From the NCBI RefSeq assembly GCF_963082655.1, contig NC_081552.1, forward strand, positions 1,364,001-1,428,000: a stretch of DNA of 64,000 nt, in the 5' to 3' direction. The notes under the pieces are model-generated. The model was not told the DNA's origin. It searched no databases and saw only the letters and a list, made by a program, of their open reading frames with translations. Position numbers and translations under genes: made by a program. This document shows positions 47,093 through 58,239 of this stretch, piece after piece (position 1 is the stretch's first letter; every line of letters starts with the position of its first letter). Source of the stretch: Stomoxys calcitrans. Its lineage: Eukaryota > Arthropoda > Insecta > Diptera > Muscidae.

Positions 47093-47230
47093 CTATGACC
47101 AGTCCACCACAGTGGGTCGTTATGTTAAATTCAAATGTATCTTTGAGGGCCAAGTTTCTCCGATTTGAAATATATTTTGAATATGCGATGAACTGAATCT
47201 AATAGCTCTCGGTAGAAGCTAATCCTAATA
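47093..47230 (+). repeat. Dispersed repeat related to the 42152 foldback
   Basis: TATGACCAGTCCACCACAGT, GGGCCAAGTTTCTCCGATTT and AATAGCTCTCGGTAGAAGC match the loop and right arm of the 42152 element, with about 20 extra bases in the loop. The left arm is not preserved. Confidence 0.55.
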
Positions 47231-47914
47231 TTGCGAGTTCACTACAATTCACAATGTGTTCACATATGCCACCATGTCCGGCGGTGACAGATAGGCATGG
47301 ACAATAATGAACTGCATACAGCCAATAAATGCCTGGGAGACACATGGGTGCCTTCTGTGGAATTGGTTGATGGATTGACGACAAAGACCAGTGGTGGGAA
47401 GACATTAAATTTGAAAAATCGAAGAAACTGAGTTTGTTTTACACAACTCAACTTGTTTCCCAAGATTTGCTCAGGACCTCGTGATAATTTTCTGATAATT
47501 GTTCTAAATTTTCGGTCTGTTGCCTTAGAATAACCAGAAATTCCTCGTCTATATCGCACTGTATAGCAGATGGTAATGAATCGCTTGAAACGCGATTACA
47601 TTTTGTAAATGGGGAGGTAGTATGTTGCCCGGAACAATAGTTAATATTTATGTTGTGGACTTTTCTTTTGCCTTCGTCGTCTGTGGCTCTGCATTCTGAG
47701 CTCTTTTCTACTTGTTGCTGTTGCAGCTGTTGCAGTTTCTTATTTTTATATCGTTGCTGACAGCTTAAAGCTGTTGTTTATTTGTAATTGTTGTTATAGC
47801 ACTATTTGTTTGAGAAGATGCATTGGGAGAGCAAAACATAGTAAGAGTCCTCCTTTTCTGAAAGTCATACGTTAGCATAGCAGGTATTATAAACAAGCCC
47901 AGGATACATATTTT

Positions 47915-47936
47915 GGTGTGTGTGTGTGTGTGTGTG
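47915..47936. repeat. (GT)n microsatellite
   Basis: Eleven GT dinucleotides, uninterrupted. A shorter (AC)n run lies at 48717-48731 and (GAC)n at 48852-48873. Confidence 0.8.
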
Positions 47937-49239
47937 AGTGAACGTATTCGAACTTGTACCATACGTGTTTGTTAGTATGATGGCGTTACATTCATACACA
48001 CATACATTCATTGATGTAGCCTTTGTGTCGAGAAATCGGGATATGTTTATGGCATGCTAAATTTCGCTAAAAAATGACATTTACAATAGCTACTGATAAA
48101 GTACGCAACCAACGTAGACGTCGAGAAGAACGCACTTTTGCGCCGTTGTCATAGTAGCACTCGTCGTCGTCGTCGTATATTTGATATTTTATAGGCTGCG
48201 TTGGGTGTTATGTGGTAAAAACAAAAGACTTAAGAAACGAACGGCATAAGAGCATCCGCACATTTGCACTGCCACATTGAATCTTTTGGGGGCTGCGCGA
48301 GTGAGTGTGCGCTCGTAAAGATGCTTTGTTTACACATTTTAATTGACTTAGGAACAAATCTCTCGCCGCAATGGGCTATGCATAAATTTTGTCATTTCCA
48401 AATTATGTTCACCACTCACACATGATGTCGTCGATGGGGGGACCAAGCATTGGATGGCAACGGACAGTGAGAAAAGTGCAAATAGTGCCAGATGAGGGAG
48501 ACACTTGTTTGTTCCATTAAGTTTCTGTTTTGCCATTTCGCATTTCTCATTGTTTGTGTTGTGGTAGTTGGGCTCCGTTTTCTTGTTTTTGCTTTTTTTT
48601 TAGCCATTAAGAAGATCGACATGCAAATTGTGTTGCTATACCAGAACTATCCTTGGAGCAGACAATCCTCAATGGCTCAGCATTCTCAGTCTATGCTTTG
48701 TGATACACATACAAAACACACACACACACACTCATGCATGGCAAGTTTAACTGCTGTTGCATTTTTTAGTTATCTACCACCAGAAGAGCTCTTCAAACTG
48801 ATACAACAGATCACGATTGTCGCTAGCAACTAGGATTTGAACAACAGCACCAACGACGACGACGACGACGACGTGGACGTGGACAAACCCACAGAACTCT
48901 CAGACAAAATCGTACACAAATTGTTAGTTTCTTGAGAAAATTTGCATTTCAGCTTGTTAGGCCGTTTTTTCTCTAATTGTCAATCATACAAAAATAAAAC
49001 ATGGGATTTGTCTGTAGATGCAAAGGCACATCCCCAACAAGGAACCAAACACATGTTTGTTGAGAAAAGCCTTGCTAGCCTCGCTTGGTGGCAGGCGGAG
49101 TGTTGAGCTTGTTGGGCTCTGTAAACTTGAAATTATAACCCATCGTTGATCTACGAGCACACCACACAAATATGTACTTTTTAATTAACAGTCAACCTCC
49201 TCCTACCCATAGCATTGGAGTGCACTGGTCAAAAATTCA

Positions 49240-49405
49240 CATTTGACCATTGTGGATTTGTGCTCAAGGGCAGGATGAATATGTTTATAATGTCTTCAAG
49301 AACCACAACTCTTTGAATTATCCATTTGACCATTGTGGATTTGCGCTCGCGGGCAGGATGAATATGTTTGTACTGCCTTCAAGAACCACCACTCTTTGAA
49401 TTTCC
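49240..49405. repeat. 83-bp tandem duplication
   Basis: CATTTGACCATTGTGGATTT starts at both 49240 and 49323. The two 83-bp units share GGGCAGGATGAATATGTTT and TTCAAGAACCAC and differ at about nine positions. Confidence 0.75.
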
Positions 49406-51651
49406 CATACCTTCCAAGGGCAACATAAGAGGCCTCTTGCAATTTTTTAATTGAATTGCTATAATTTTATTATGAAAAACATGTGCAGACATCTACCAGC
49501 CCCAGGATATTTGCTCCTACATCTTGCAATCTCCGAAAAGATTCACATGATCAGGAGGCGTGACACTGACTTACAACCCAATGGCAAAGCATCAAGAGCG
49601 AAGACGAAGAAGAGCGTTATAAATATTTTGCAAATAGCCCCACAAGAACAGAGTACGGAGTACGAGTGTTCTCCACCTACCAGAATAATGCAGCGTGGCG
49701 TGTGAACATCTTTAGATACATTCCTTTTCACTGTTTCCGCAAGTGATACCTCCACACTCGCTCGTATTCATTTCACAATTTCACATTTAATTGTAATGTG
49801 CAATCAGGTAAAATAACACATGTCCACCCTCAGTGAACGGGCTTTTCTTGGCCATGTTACCAGTTCCCAGTTGTCGCTATGTAATGAACAACACCACTAT
49901 TGCTTTCCGACAATAACAGCTGCGATGGAGAGGGTGTTGCAAAGGCTAATGTTAGCAATTTTGCTCCCTTCGCCTTCCACAGACTCACTCCATTGCTACG
50001 TGTGTATGTTTAGGTGATGGCAGTGGCGGCGGCGTCAGTGTATACGCAATTCTTCCACAGCCAATGGAGCTCGTAAAATATTTTATAATTTAATTTATGT
50101 TAAACGAATGCAAGACAGTCTGCACAAGATGCCTTTGTAATGCCCCCATCGTCAGGCAGATCTAAGTCTAGGCAAACCGATCATGACAACATCTCTTTTA
50201 ACCTCCACCTAGTTTGGGTCGCAGTTTCTGAAGCTGGAGCTGGTGCTGGAACTCGATAAGTTTGGAAAGCCTTGTTCTTTGACTGCACATGGTTAGACAG
50301 GCACTTACGCATGGCAGGTTTTTGTTGTTGCAATCGATCCTTAAGTGGGAAATTTTGTTGGGGTACTCGTTTGAACACTTAGGTTGCGTGTAAATGATGT
50401 CTACATGTTTTAAATCGTTCCAGTTAGGGATGCCAATCAAACGTGCAAACGTGATTTTTTTCTTAGTATAATAAGACCTTGTAAATATATATACAAAGAA
50501 CCCAAATGTTTGTGCATGTCCAATTGGTTTGTAATATCCCATACAATTTTGAAAAACAATGCCATTTAAATTAAAAAAAAAAAGTTCTCAGAAAGATTCA
50601 AAAATATACAAAACTAGCTGACCCGGGCCCGCTCCGCTGCGCCTTCTTTTACTTTATATGGAACAAAAGTTTCCTTGGAATATTTATTTTCGAAAATTAA
50701 AGAGCGTTTAGTGAAATACCATGCTACGAAAATAGCATATCGCTAGACTAACAGTTTAACAATATAAGTGCCTTTATCTGAATCCCATATGATCTTTATT
50801 GGTTTACGAATTTAAGTTTGGATGTTAGGTGTACTCCATTCTCAAAATACTTTTTTTCAGCCCGATATTCTCATGATATCTGATTAAGGGGTGTTTTCGG
50901 GGATGAGGTGGTCCCCCAGACACTTGGCCCTGAAAAAATATCAGCATCATGCTCTTTCTTTAAATACCATTTATTTAAACCCCATATTGCCATTGGTTTA
51001 GGGGAGTTTACACTATGAGGCGTCCCCCAAAAACATGGCTCCAAAATAGGTTAACAAATTCGTTTTCTAATCCCAAATACCTTTCATTTGAGCCACATAT
51101 TGGCATACCCTTTGGGGGGTGTTTTGGGGGTGATGCTCTAAGTACATGGTCCTACATTCGGGTATCAAATTCGTATTCTACTCCCAAATACCTTTATTTG
51201 AGCCCCATATTTCAATGGTCACTAAAAAAATTTCGGTCCCGAAAGTGGGTATCAATTCTTGCTCTACCATTAAATACCTTTTATTTAAGCTCCACATTGA
51301 CATGGTCGGTAGGGGTGTTTTGGGGATTGGGATGGTCCCCCAAACACTATGCCCGGAAAATATATCAGCAACGTGCTCTATCCTCATATATATATCATTT
51401 ATTTGAACTCCATATTGCCATTGGCCTCGAAATTGGATATCAAATTCGTTTTCTAATCTGTCTACTTCCAAATACCTTTAATTTGAGCCCCATATTTCCA
51501 TAGTCGGCAAACATGACCGGTTTGGGGGGTGTTTTGGTGGATGGGCGGTCGCTCATTGAGTTGGCCGTGAAAATATATATCGGAGTCGTGTTCTACTCTA
51601 AAAAACCTCTTTTTTGAGCCTCATATTGCAATAGTCAGCAAATAATTACTA

Positions 51652-51865
51652 TTGGGTTGCCCAAAAAGTAATTGCGGATTTTTTAAAAGAAAGTAAATGC
51701 ATTTTAAATAAAACTTAGAATGAACTTTAATCAAATATAATTTTTTTTACACTTTTTTCTAAAGCAAGCTAAAAGTAACAGCTGATAACTGACAGAAGAA
51801 AGAATGCAATTACAGAGTCACAAGCTGTGAAAAAATTTGTCAACGCCGACTATATGAAAAATCCG
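51652..51865. mobile_element. Mariner MITE nested in family C, right end deleted
   Basis: It begins TTGGGTTGCCCAAAAAGTAA after TA and ends abruptly at TATGAAAAATCCG, losing the last 20 or so bases of the right inverted repeat and about 40 bp of family C compared with 44900-44950. The deletion therefore happened after insertion. Confidence 0.82.
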
Positions 51866-51914
51866 ACACTTTCCCAGAATATTGATATCAAATTCGTGCT
51901 TTACTCCCAAAGAC

Positions 51915-52368
51915 CAGAGATGGCCTGTCAGAAACAGTGACGTATATGACATACATTTCCGACGTATATTACATACGTCGAAAACGTCGTAAACCTAGCC
52001 AAAAAACTAGGTTTCTGACAGAAAAAAAATTCGAACGAAAATATGTCGAATTTTTGATCTGATTAACTAAAAATTTTGGCATAAGATTTAACACTCCGTG
52101 TACCATTTCACTTGACACTTCCTCAGATGTCATGCATTTTTAACATATGTCGTTTACAACAGCTTTCAAAAAGCAAATTAAAACGGGAGAAGCAAATAAT
52201 TTTGCAAAAGGATACAAAATAATTGCAATTTCTAAATATAATTGATGAAAACTAATAATTTATTGATTTTTTGCTTCACAAAAAAATCCTTAAACGTTAC
52301 TTTATAAATTGACTTGAAATTTGCGTATATTTCCAATTTATTGTGTGTCGTCTTACGGACCATCTCTG
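51915..52368. mobile_element. hAT-type MITE with perfect 8-bp target duplication
   Basis: The 454-bp element begins CAGAGATGGCC and ends GGACCATCTCTG, and is flanked by CCAAAGAC at 51907-51914 and 52369-52376. Terminal CAG/CTG with an 8-bp duplication is diagnostic of the hAT superfamily. The interior has ACGTATATGACATACATTTC and related ACGTATATTACATACG repeats and no transposase. Family C sequence continues exactly across it (ACTCCCAAAGAC, then CTTTCATTTGAG). Confidence 0.9.
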
Positions 52369-53108
52369 CCAAAGACCTTTCATTTGAGCCTTCATTTTGC
52401 TATGGTCATAAATCTGTCCCCTTTGGGGGATGTTTTTGAGGAGAAGCGGGCCCCCAAACACTGCACTCAAATACCTTTTATTTAAGCCCCATAATCCCAT
52501 GGTCAGTAAATAAGTCCTGTTTGGGGGGTGTTTTGGGGAAGGGGTGGACCCGCAGAAACGTGGTCCCACATTTGGATATTAGATTCGTATTCAACTCGTA
52601 AATACCTTTCATTTGAGTCCCATATTGCCGTGGTCGGTAAATATGTCCCATTTGGGGCTGTTTTGGGGGTTGGGGTGGTTCCCCTAACACTTGGGCCGAC
52701 AATTGGATATCAGATACGTTTTCTTATCCCAAATACCTTTCATTTGAGTCCCATATTGTCGTGGTTAGTCTAAATATATGTTTGGTAGGTTTTAGGGTGG
52801 GGCAGCCCCCTAGGTACCTAATCCGAAATTTGGATACCAAATTTTTATTTTTAGGGTACTATATGAGATCACACAAAATTTCGCTTAAATGACACCACCC
52901 ATCTCCGAGATCTGGCGTTTCTGAAAATTAGGGTAAGGGGAGAGTCCGACCTGACTTCAGATATCAAAAAATTTAATACCCTATTTTCATCACGGGATCA
53001 TTATGCACCATCTATGAAAATTTCAAGAAAATCTGTTCAGCCGTTTCTGAGTCTATAAGGAACACACAAACAAACAAACACAAATTGATTTTTATATATT
53101 TATAAGAT

Positions 53109-53598
53109 GTTGACGTTTGGATTTCTCATATGGAGAAATTAGTTTGCGAATACCACGTTTGGATATGACCAAAGTTCGTGCCAAACTTGTACATTTTTTT
53201 GGGAGATAACTGTCTGTTTTTCTTCTTTGAATCGATGCACATGAAATATCTGACCTTGTATCAGTTTTAATAGATTTTGCAGTTACGAAAGTAACTTTCA
53301 TTTCATTATTCTTATTAGTGGCGGGACTTCACCCGCACCAAAATAGTGGTGGTATTCAGTTAGCTCGGTAGTGTATAAAAACTAATTCACCCTCATAGAT
53401 TTCTTTTGGAGTATTTAGAAAAACTGAACAATGAACGAACTGTGTCGACTCCAGGTCTCAGTATACATATGTCAAAACGTTTTTGTCATGCGAACTACGA
53501 ATTGGTTCAAAGAGTCGTTCTTCGACTACTTTTCCAAATTAAAAAAATACAGTTTAGTCTATATTTTTCTTAAATAGTGAGTGCGAAATTGTACGAGA
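53109..53598. other. No recognised gene
   Basis: Spacer between the family C copy and the left end of the split mariner. Nothing supportable is seen. Confidence 0.35.
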
Positions 53599-53628
53599 GT
53601 TGTCTTTTATATTTCGGGATTAGAGAAC
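53599..53628 (+). mobile_element. Left terminal inverted repeat of a split mariner
   Basis: The 30 bp starting GTTGTCTTTTATATTTCGGG is the reverse complement of 58210-58239 at 28 of 30 positions. It marks the transposase 3' side of the mariner whose coding remnant lies at 57601-58060. Confidence 0.75.
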
Positions 53629-54099
53629 ACAAAAACAAATATTAATCATCGAATATCGGAATAAAAAGAAGCCATTCGATGCCATGTCGGGACTTATTCG
53701 ACCTAGAGTTATGATGGTTTACGACAGGACTGGCTTTAGTGGGATTGACGTTCACATGATGGGTTTGTCCTTGAGATTCATTGAGATGGTTGCTTCCTCC
53801 TATTTGAGGAGGACGTTAATTGCCTTAGGGAAGAAGGCACCTGCCACCGGCGGCGGTTTTGAGGCTGAGAGATGAAGGTCTCCTATTTGACGGTGAGATC
53901 CTCTGTTTTTATCATAGGCTATACGACACGTACGATTTGTACAACACTGTATATAGGATGGCACAGTAGCATGGATATTGTGAATAGTGTAAATATTATC
54001 TCCAGGCCAACACGGGATAACTATGAGCACCACACAGGCTGGAACTTTGAGCTCCGATTTGTGTGGTGTCCATCGTTATCACGGGAAGCTTAGCTGAAA

Positions 54100-57000
54100 G
54101 CTACCGGGCGCGTCCAAAGGTTGCGGATGGTGGAAAGCTCCGTTTTTATGCAGAGTAGCTGTAAATGCCATGCGGGCAGTCAGCGATTTTCGAGAGGAGA
54201 GTTTCAGTGAGGAGTCAGGTGGCCCTGGTTCCTAATTAAATACTGAGTGCCAATGATACTCGAGATGACAAGGCGAGTTATTGGCGCCTTCAAATAACCA
54301 ATGGCCAACATCAGCGTCTGTTCCCAGGTTAGGGGCGGCTAAAGGCGAGCGTCGGATCTTGGACCAAGCGGCTCGCTACAACGAGGGATACATGTGCAAT
54401 CCCATAAAACCCATGCGGTTGGGGCGCTGGGCCAGTAATCCGCCCTCGGAAAACTATGAGAGCTACTATGAGAAACAAAGGAATAGTAGAAACGGACCCC
54501 CAACGTTGACGACCCACGCAAACGAAAAAAGACCATGATTTGCGGATCTGCACCTGGAATGTCCGCACTCTTTATAGAGAAGGTGCAGTATACGCGCTGG
54601 CGAATGTATTACAGAAGTACGCCTTACAGGAAGTGCGATGGACTGGGAATGGCGTCACTACAACACGAAACGGTGACGAACTATTCTATAGCTGCCATAA
54701 CACGAGGCATGAATTTGGCTGTGGATTTGTGGTTAGTCAGAGACTGAAACACCTTGTCTCCAGCTCCGGTGGATGAGAGGCTAGCTACAATCCGTATAAA
54801 AGCCAAATTCTTCAACAAGACGAGCAGACCAAAGATATTTTCTACGAGCGCCTAGAGAGAGAATATGACCGCTGCCCCGCCCATGATATTAAAATCGTTC
54901 TCGGAGATTTTAATGCGTAATGAGTTGCGGCTGATTGATTTCGCCGCGGCAAAAAACATGGTAGTTAGTAGCACCGGATTTCAACATAAAAATATTCACA
55001 AAGCCACATGGCTGTCACCCGATCAAAACAAGAGGAACCAAATTGATCACTTTGTGATAGATGGAAGGCATTCATCCAGCGTGTTAGATGTACGATCGAT
55101 CCGTGGAGCGAATATAGATTCGGATCATTACCTTGTTGGAGCAAAGGTTTGCACCCGTTTGAACATGGCGAGAAAAGTACGATCTGACACTGTACGGAAG
55201 CTGGACATTGAAAAGCTGCAAACACAATAAATGGCAGCGTCATACTCCACTCGACTGATCCAACTGCTTCATGAAAGCACTCTTTGTTCCGATGATATAA
55301 TGGCGCAGTGGCAAACTATTGCCCACTCCATGGAAAATGCCGCGAAATCCGTACCCATGCTATGACCAAGAGTGTCGAGATGCTACTAAAGCCAAGAATG
55401 CGACATATAGAGCAACCCTGCAATCAGTAAAGGAGAGAGAAACGTCTATTCCGCAAAAAGAAAAAGGAAAATGGAAAGACGTGAGTGTGAACAAATTGAG
55501 ATGGACAGAAGTCAGAATAAAGTCCGAAAATTCTACCAAAGAATTAAACATAAAACCGATGGTTTTGGTACAGGCACATCCTCCTGCAGAAACGATGAAA
55601 TCTGGTAACTAAAACAGATAACCTGTTGAGAATATGGAAGGAACATTTTACCTAACTGCTAGTGTCTGACATTGGCGGCAAAGAGGATATCGCAAAACCA
55701 ATCAATGATAATGGTAAAGAATGTTAACCTCCTAGTCAGAATGGATCCAGGTAGCAATGACCCGATTAAAGAACAACAAGGCAGCAGGATCCGACGGGTT
55801 ACTAGCTTATCTGCGCAATCTGGCTAGAAGAACGCATACCCTATGAATGGAACTTTAGCCTACTATGTCCCGTACACAAGAAACGAGACAAGACGGAATG
55901 TGCCAACTAAAGAGGAATAAGTCTCCTCACCATCGTATACAAGATACTCTCGAGCGTACTGTGTGAAAGATTAAAACCTAAAGTCAATGAGATAATTGGC
56001 CCTATCAATGCGGCTCTAGACCTGGTAAATCCACCTTGGATCAGATATTCACACTGCGCCAAATCCTGGAAACGACCCGATAAGAACAAATCAACACCTA
56101 CCATCTCCTTGTTGAATACAAAGCCGTCTTCGATACTCCTTTACGTTCAAAGGTATTTCAAGCCATGTCTGAGTTTGGTATCCCTGCAAAATGAATAAGA
56201 CTCTGCAGGTTGACACTTGCTGATACGCGTTCGTCAGTAAGAATAGGAAAGAATCTCTCTGAACCATTTAGTACCAAACGAGGTTTCAGACAAGGAGACA
56301 GCCTATCGTTTGATCTCTTTAATATTCTGTTGGAGAAGATTATACGAGATGCAGATATGAGTAGATATGGCACACTAATCACAAGAGAACACATGCTACT
56401 CGCTACACATGCCGACGACATCGATATCATAGGTCGGTCACCGAAAGGAGTAACTGCTGCCTTTTGAAAGAATCGAAAAAGAGCCGATGAAATTGGGTCT
56501 GGTAGTAAATGGAGATAAGACGAAATGAATGGTTTCAACTCCCATAAAGCCTTGCACAACGGAGCAGATAAAGAAAATGGAGAAAGTTGCGAACCAAAAC
56601 TTTGAGACAGTCAGTAACTTTATCTACCTCGGCATCGCCGTAACCGAAACGGATGACACCAGTTTTGAGACAGTCAGTAACTGTATCTACCACGGCACCA
56701 CCGTAACCGAAACGAATAACACCAGTTTTGAGATTAAGCGAAGAATAATACTGGCAAACAGATGCTACTTTGACCTAAGTATGCAGTTTAGAAACAAGGC
56801 CACCTCTCGACAAACGAAGATTCACTATACAAGACACTGATACTACTCGTGCTGTTATATGGTTCTAAAGCATGGGTACTTGTGAAAGCAGATGAGGCAG
56901 TGAGTGCTTGGAGTATTTGAAAGAACGATTCTTCGTAAAATATATGGACCAGTTTGCGCTAATGGAGAATATAGGCGACGTATGAACCACGAGCTTTATG

Positions 57001-57300
57001 AGCTGTATGACGACGATAGCATAGTTACACGCATCAAAATACAACGGCTGCGTTGGCTAGGTCATGTTGTCAGAATGGATGAAGAAGCTCCAGCAAAGAA
57101 GTCTTTTGAAGGCAAACACGGTGGTACACGCAAATCGGGAAGACCAAAAGCCCGATGGAAAGATCAAGTGGTGGGAGACACCTCGAAACTTGGTGTCAGA
57201 GATTTTAGAATGGGCGCAGAAGATCGAGGCGCTTGGAACGCTATTCTACGTTTGGCTAGTGGAACAAATATTCTGTCATAGCCAATTAAAGTAAAGTAAA
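54100..57300 (+). pseudogene. RTE-clade non-LTR retrotransposon, near full length, decayed
   Basis: In order: a 5' leader with GGTTGCGGATGGTGGAAAGC (54120), an endonuclease start TWNVRTLYREGAVYALANVL with QEVRWTGNG, endonuclease end RLIDFAAAKNMVV, FQHKNIHKATWLSPD, NQIDHFVIDGRHSSSVLDVR and SDHYLVGAKV (the catalytic SDH is intact), linker PWYDQECRDA-like YPCYDQECRDATKAKNATYR, RT core with FSTKRGFRQGDSLSFDLFN and THADDIDIIGRS, and the C-terminal VFERTILRKIYGPVCANGEY, RRRMNHELYELYDDDSIV and RLRWLGHVVRMDEEAPA. Multiple frameshifts separate these blocks. The 3' end is a (TAAAG)n tail at about 57287-57304. The family is normally about 3.2 kb, as here. It inserted into a mariner element. Confidence 0.88.
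56601..56726 (+). repeat. 63-bp in-frame tandem duplication inside the RTE element
   Basis: Two adjacent 63-bp copies encode FETVSNFIYLGIAVTETDDT plus S, then FETVSNCIYHGTTVTETNNT plus S. The RTE family normally has this segment once. The duplication is in frame, 21 codons long, and the two units have since diverged at about seven bases. Confidence 0.8.
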
Positions 57301-57304
57301 GTAA

Positions 57305-57600
57305 ATAAATCTTATCTTTAATATTTAGCTTTAAGCCCTTTTAGCTTTTAAGTTATTTTGTTTGATATATTTAATTTGATGTTGTCTTTTTTTATATCCT
57401 GGATTTTTTGGACCTAATTTTGTGATTTTTATTTTTATTTTTTGGCTTTGTGACTACGGTTATGTACTGGATCATTGATTACTTTATTTTGTAAATGCTG
57501 GAATAGGAGTACCGTATATATAATTAGTTGTCTTAGAGTTAAGCCTATTTCTCTGTACTAGTCGTAAGAATGGAATAAATAAATGGCAAATTGAAATGAA
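57305..57600. repeat. Possible second retroposon 3' end
   Basis: This T-rich segment follows the RTE tail and ends ATGGAATAAATAAATGGC, AAATTGAAATGAAATGAAAT. The pentamer tail and AATAAA look like the 3' end of another non-LTR retroposon, either co-inserted or the template of a composite. No coding part is attached. Confidence 0.4.
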
Positions 57601-58060
57601 ATGAAATGCCAAGTCAGAACTCGGATGACGGCGAATGACTCATCAAATCGATGTTTTGAGTGCTCAAAAATGCAGTTGTTTGGGCCGATGTGTAAGAGCT
57701 CGCATTGTCGTGGTGAAGCGTTTTCCGTCTTCGGCGGTTGGTTTTTACTGATTTCACGGAAGACAACGGGCAAGCACATAATTGTATACCACGGAAGACA
57801 ACGGGCAAGCAAATAATTGTATACCACTTAGAACTGCGTTATTCTAGTGGTACGATTGCGACACAGGCGATCATTTGCTTAAAAGTGCTGCAGCATCAAT
57901 GGTTTTTGGAACAACCAATGATTTGGAACAACAACTGACTTGGAAGAACTTCACGAAATTCGTCTTGGAGTGAAATACGACCTCGGTTGAATTCACCATA
58001 CCATCGATCAACATTGGTCCTTGATGGAGCTTCATCGCCAAAAATGTAATTAAGTTCATC
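57601..58060 (-). pseudogene. Mariner transposase, N-terminal and catalytic remnants
   Basis: Reading down the minus strand from 58060: ELNYIFGDEAPSRTNVDRWY-type helix-turn-helix (the frame at 57871-58059 contains GDE and MLIDGMVNSTEV in shifted frames), GFFQVSCCSKSLVVPKTIDA, then after a large deletion VVFREISKNQPPKTENA in one frame and TNRRRRKTLHHDNASSYTSA, QTTAFLSTQNIDLMSHSPSS in another. HHDNASSHTS-like sequence holds the second catalytic Asp of DD34D mariners. A 35-bp duplication at 57755-57824 disrupts the frame. The C-terminal part after MSHSPSSEF is missing, cut by the RTE insertion. Confidence 0.78.
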
Positions 58061-58209
58061 GATGCACTTGTTGTTGAGTTAATGCACGTCGAAAGTTGTG
58101 CTAAATATTCGCACGAAAATATTCACAACACAAAAGTTCTGAGTACGTATAACTTCAAAAATGTCAAGCTTTACGATAGAGCTGTCAGTTAGCAGATTGC
58201 CACACAACG

Positions 58210-58239
58210 GTTCTCCAATCCCGAAATATAAAAGGCAAC
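58210..58239 (-). mobile_element. Right terminal inverted repeat of the split mariner
   Basis: Reverse complement of 53599-53628 with two mismatches, lying about 150 bp upstream of the transposase N-terminal remnant. With the left end it brackets a 4.6-kb composite consisting of the mariner and the RTE element within it. Confidence 0.75.

Larger units (their letters stand above)
47231..50612. other. Long stretch without a supported gene
   Basis: Apart from microsatellites and the 83-bp duplication, I see no coding frame that resembles a protein. Frames at 47260, 48492, 49451 and 50198 are unrecognised. The stretch is less AT-rich than average and contains no copies of families A, B or C, so it may be intron or regulatory sequence of a large gene. 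Confidence 0.35.
50613..53108 (+). repeat. Family C modular repeat, full-length copy carrying two MITEs
   Basis: Head ACTAGCTGACCCGGGCCCGC, end ACAAACAAACAAACACAAATT and GATTTTTATATATTTATAAG. It holds about ten modules. The aligned order of modules matches the copy at 43883, which lets the insertions be delimited: a mariner MITE at 51652-51865 and an hAT-type MITE at 51915-52368. Without the insertions the copy would be about 1.8 kb. Confidence 0.78.
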
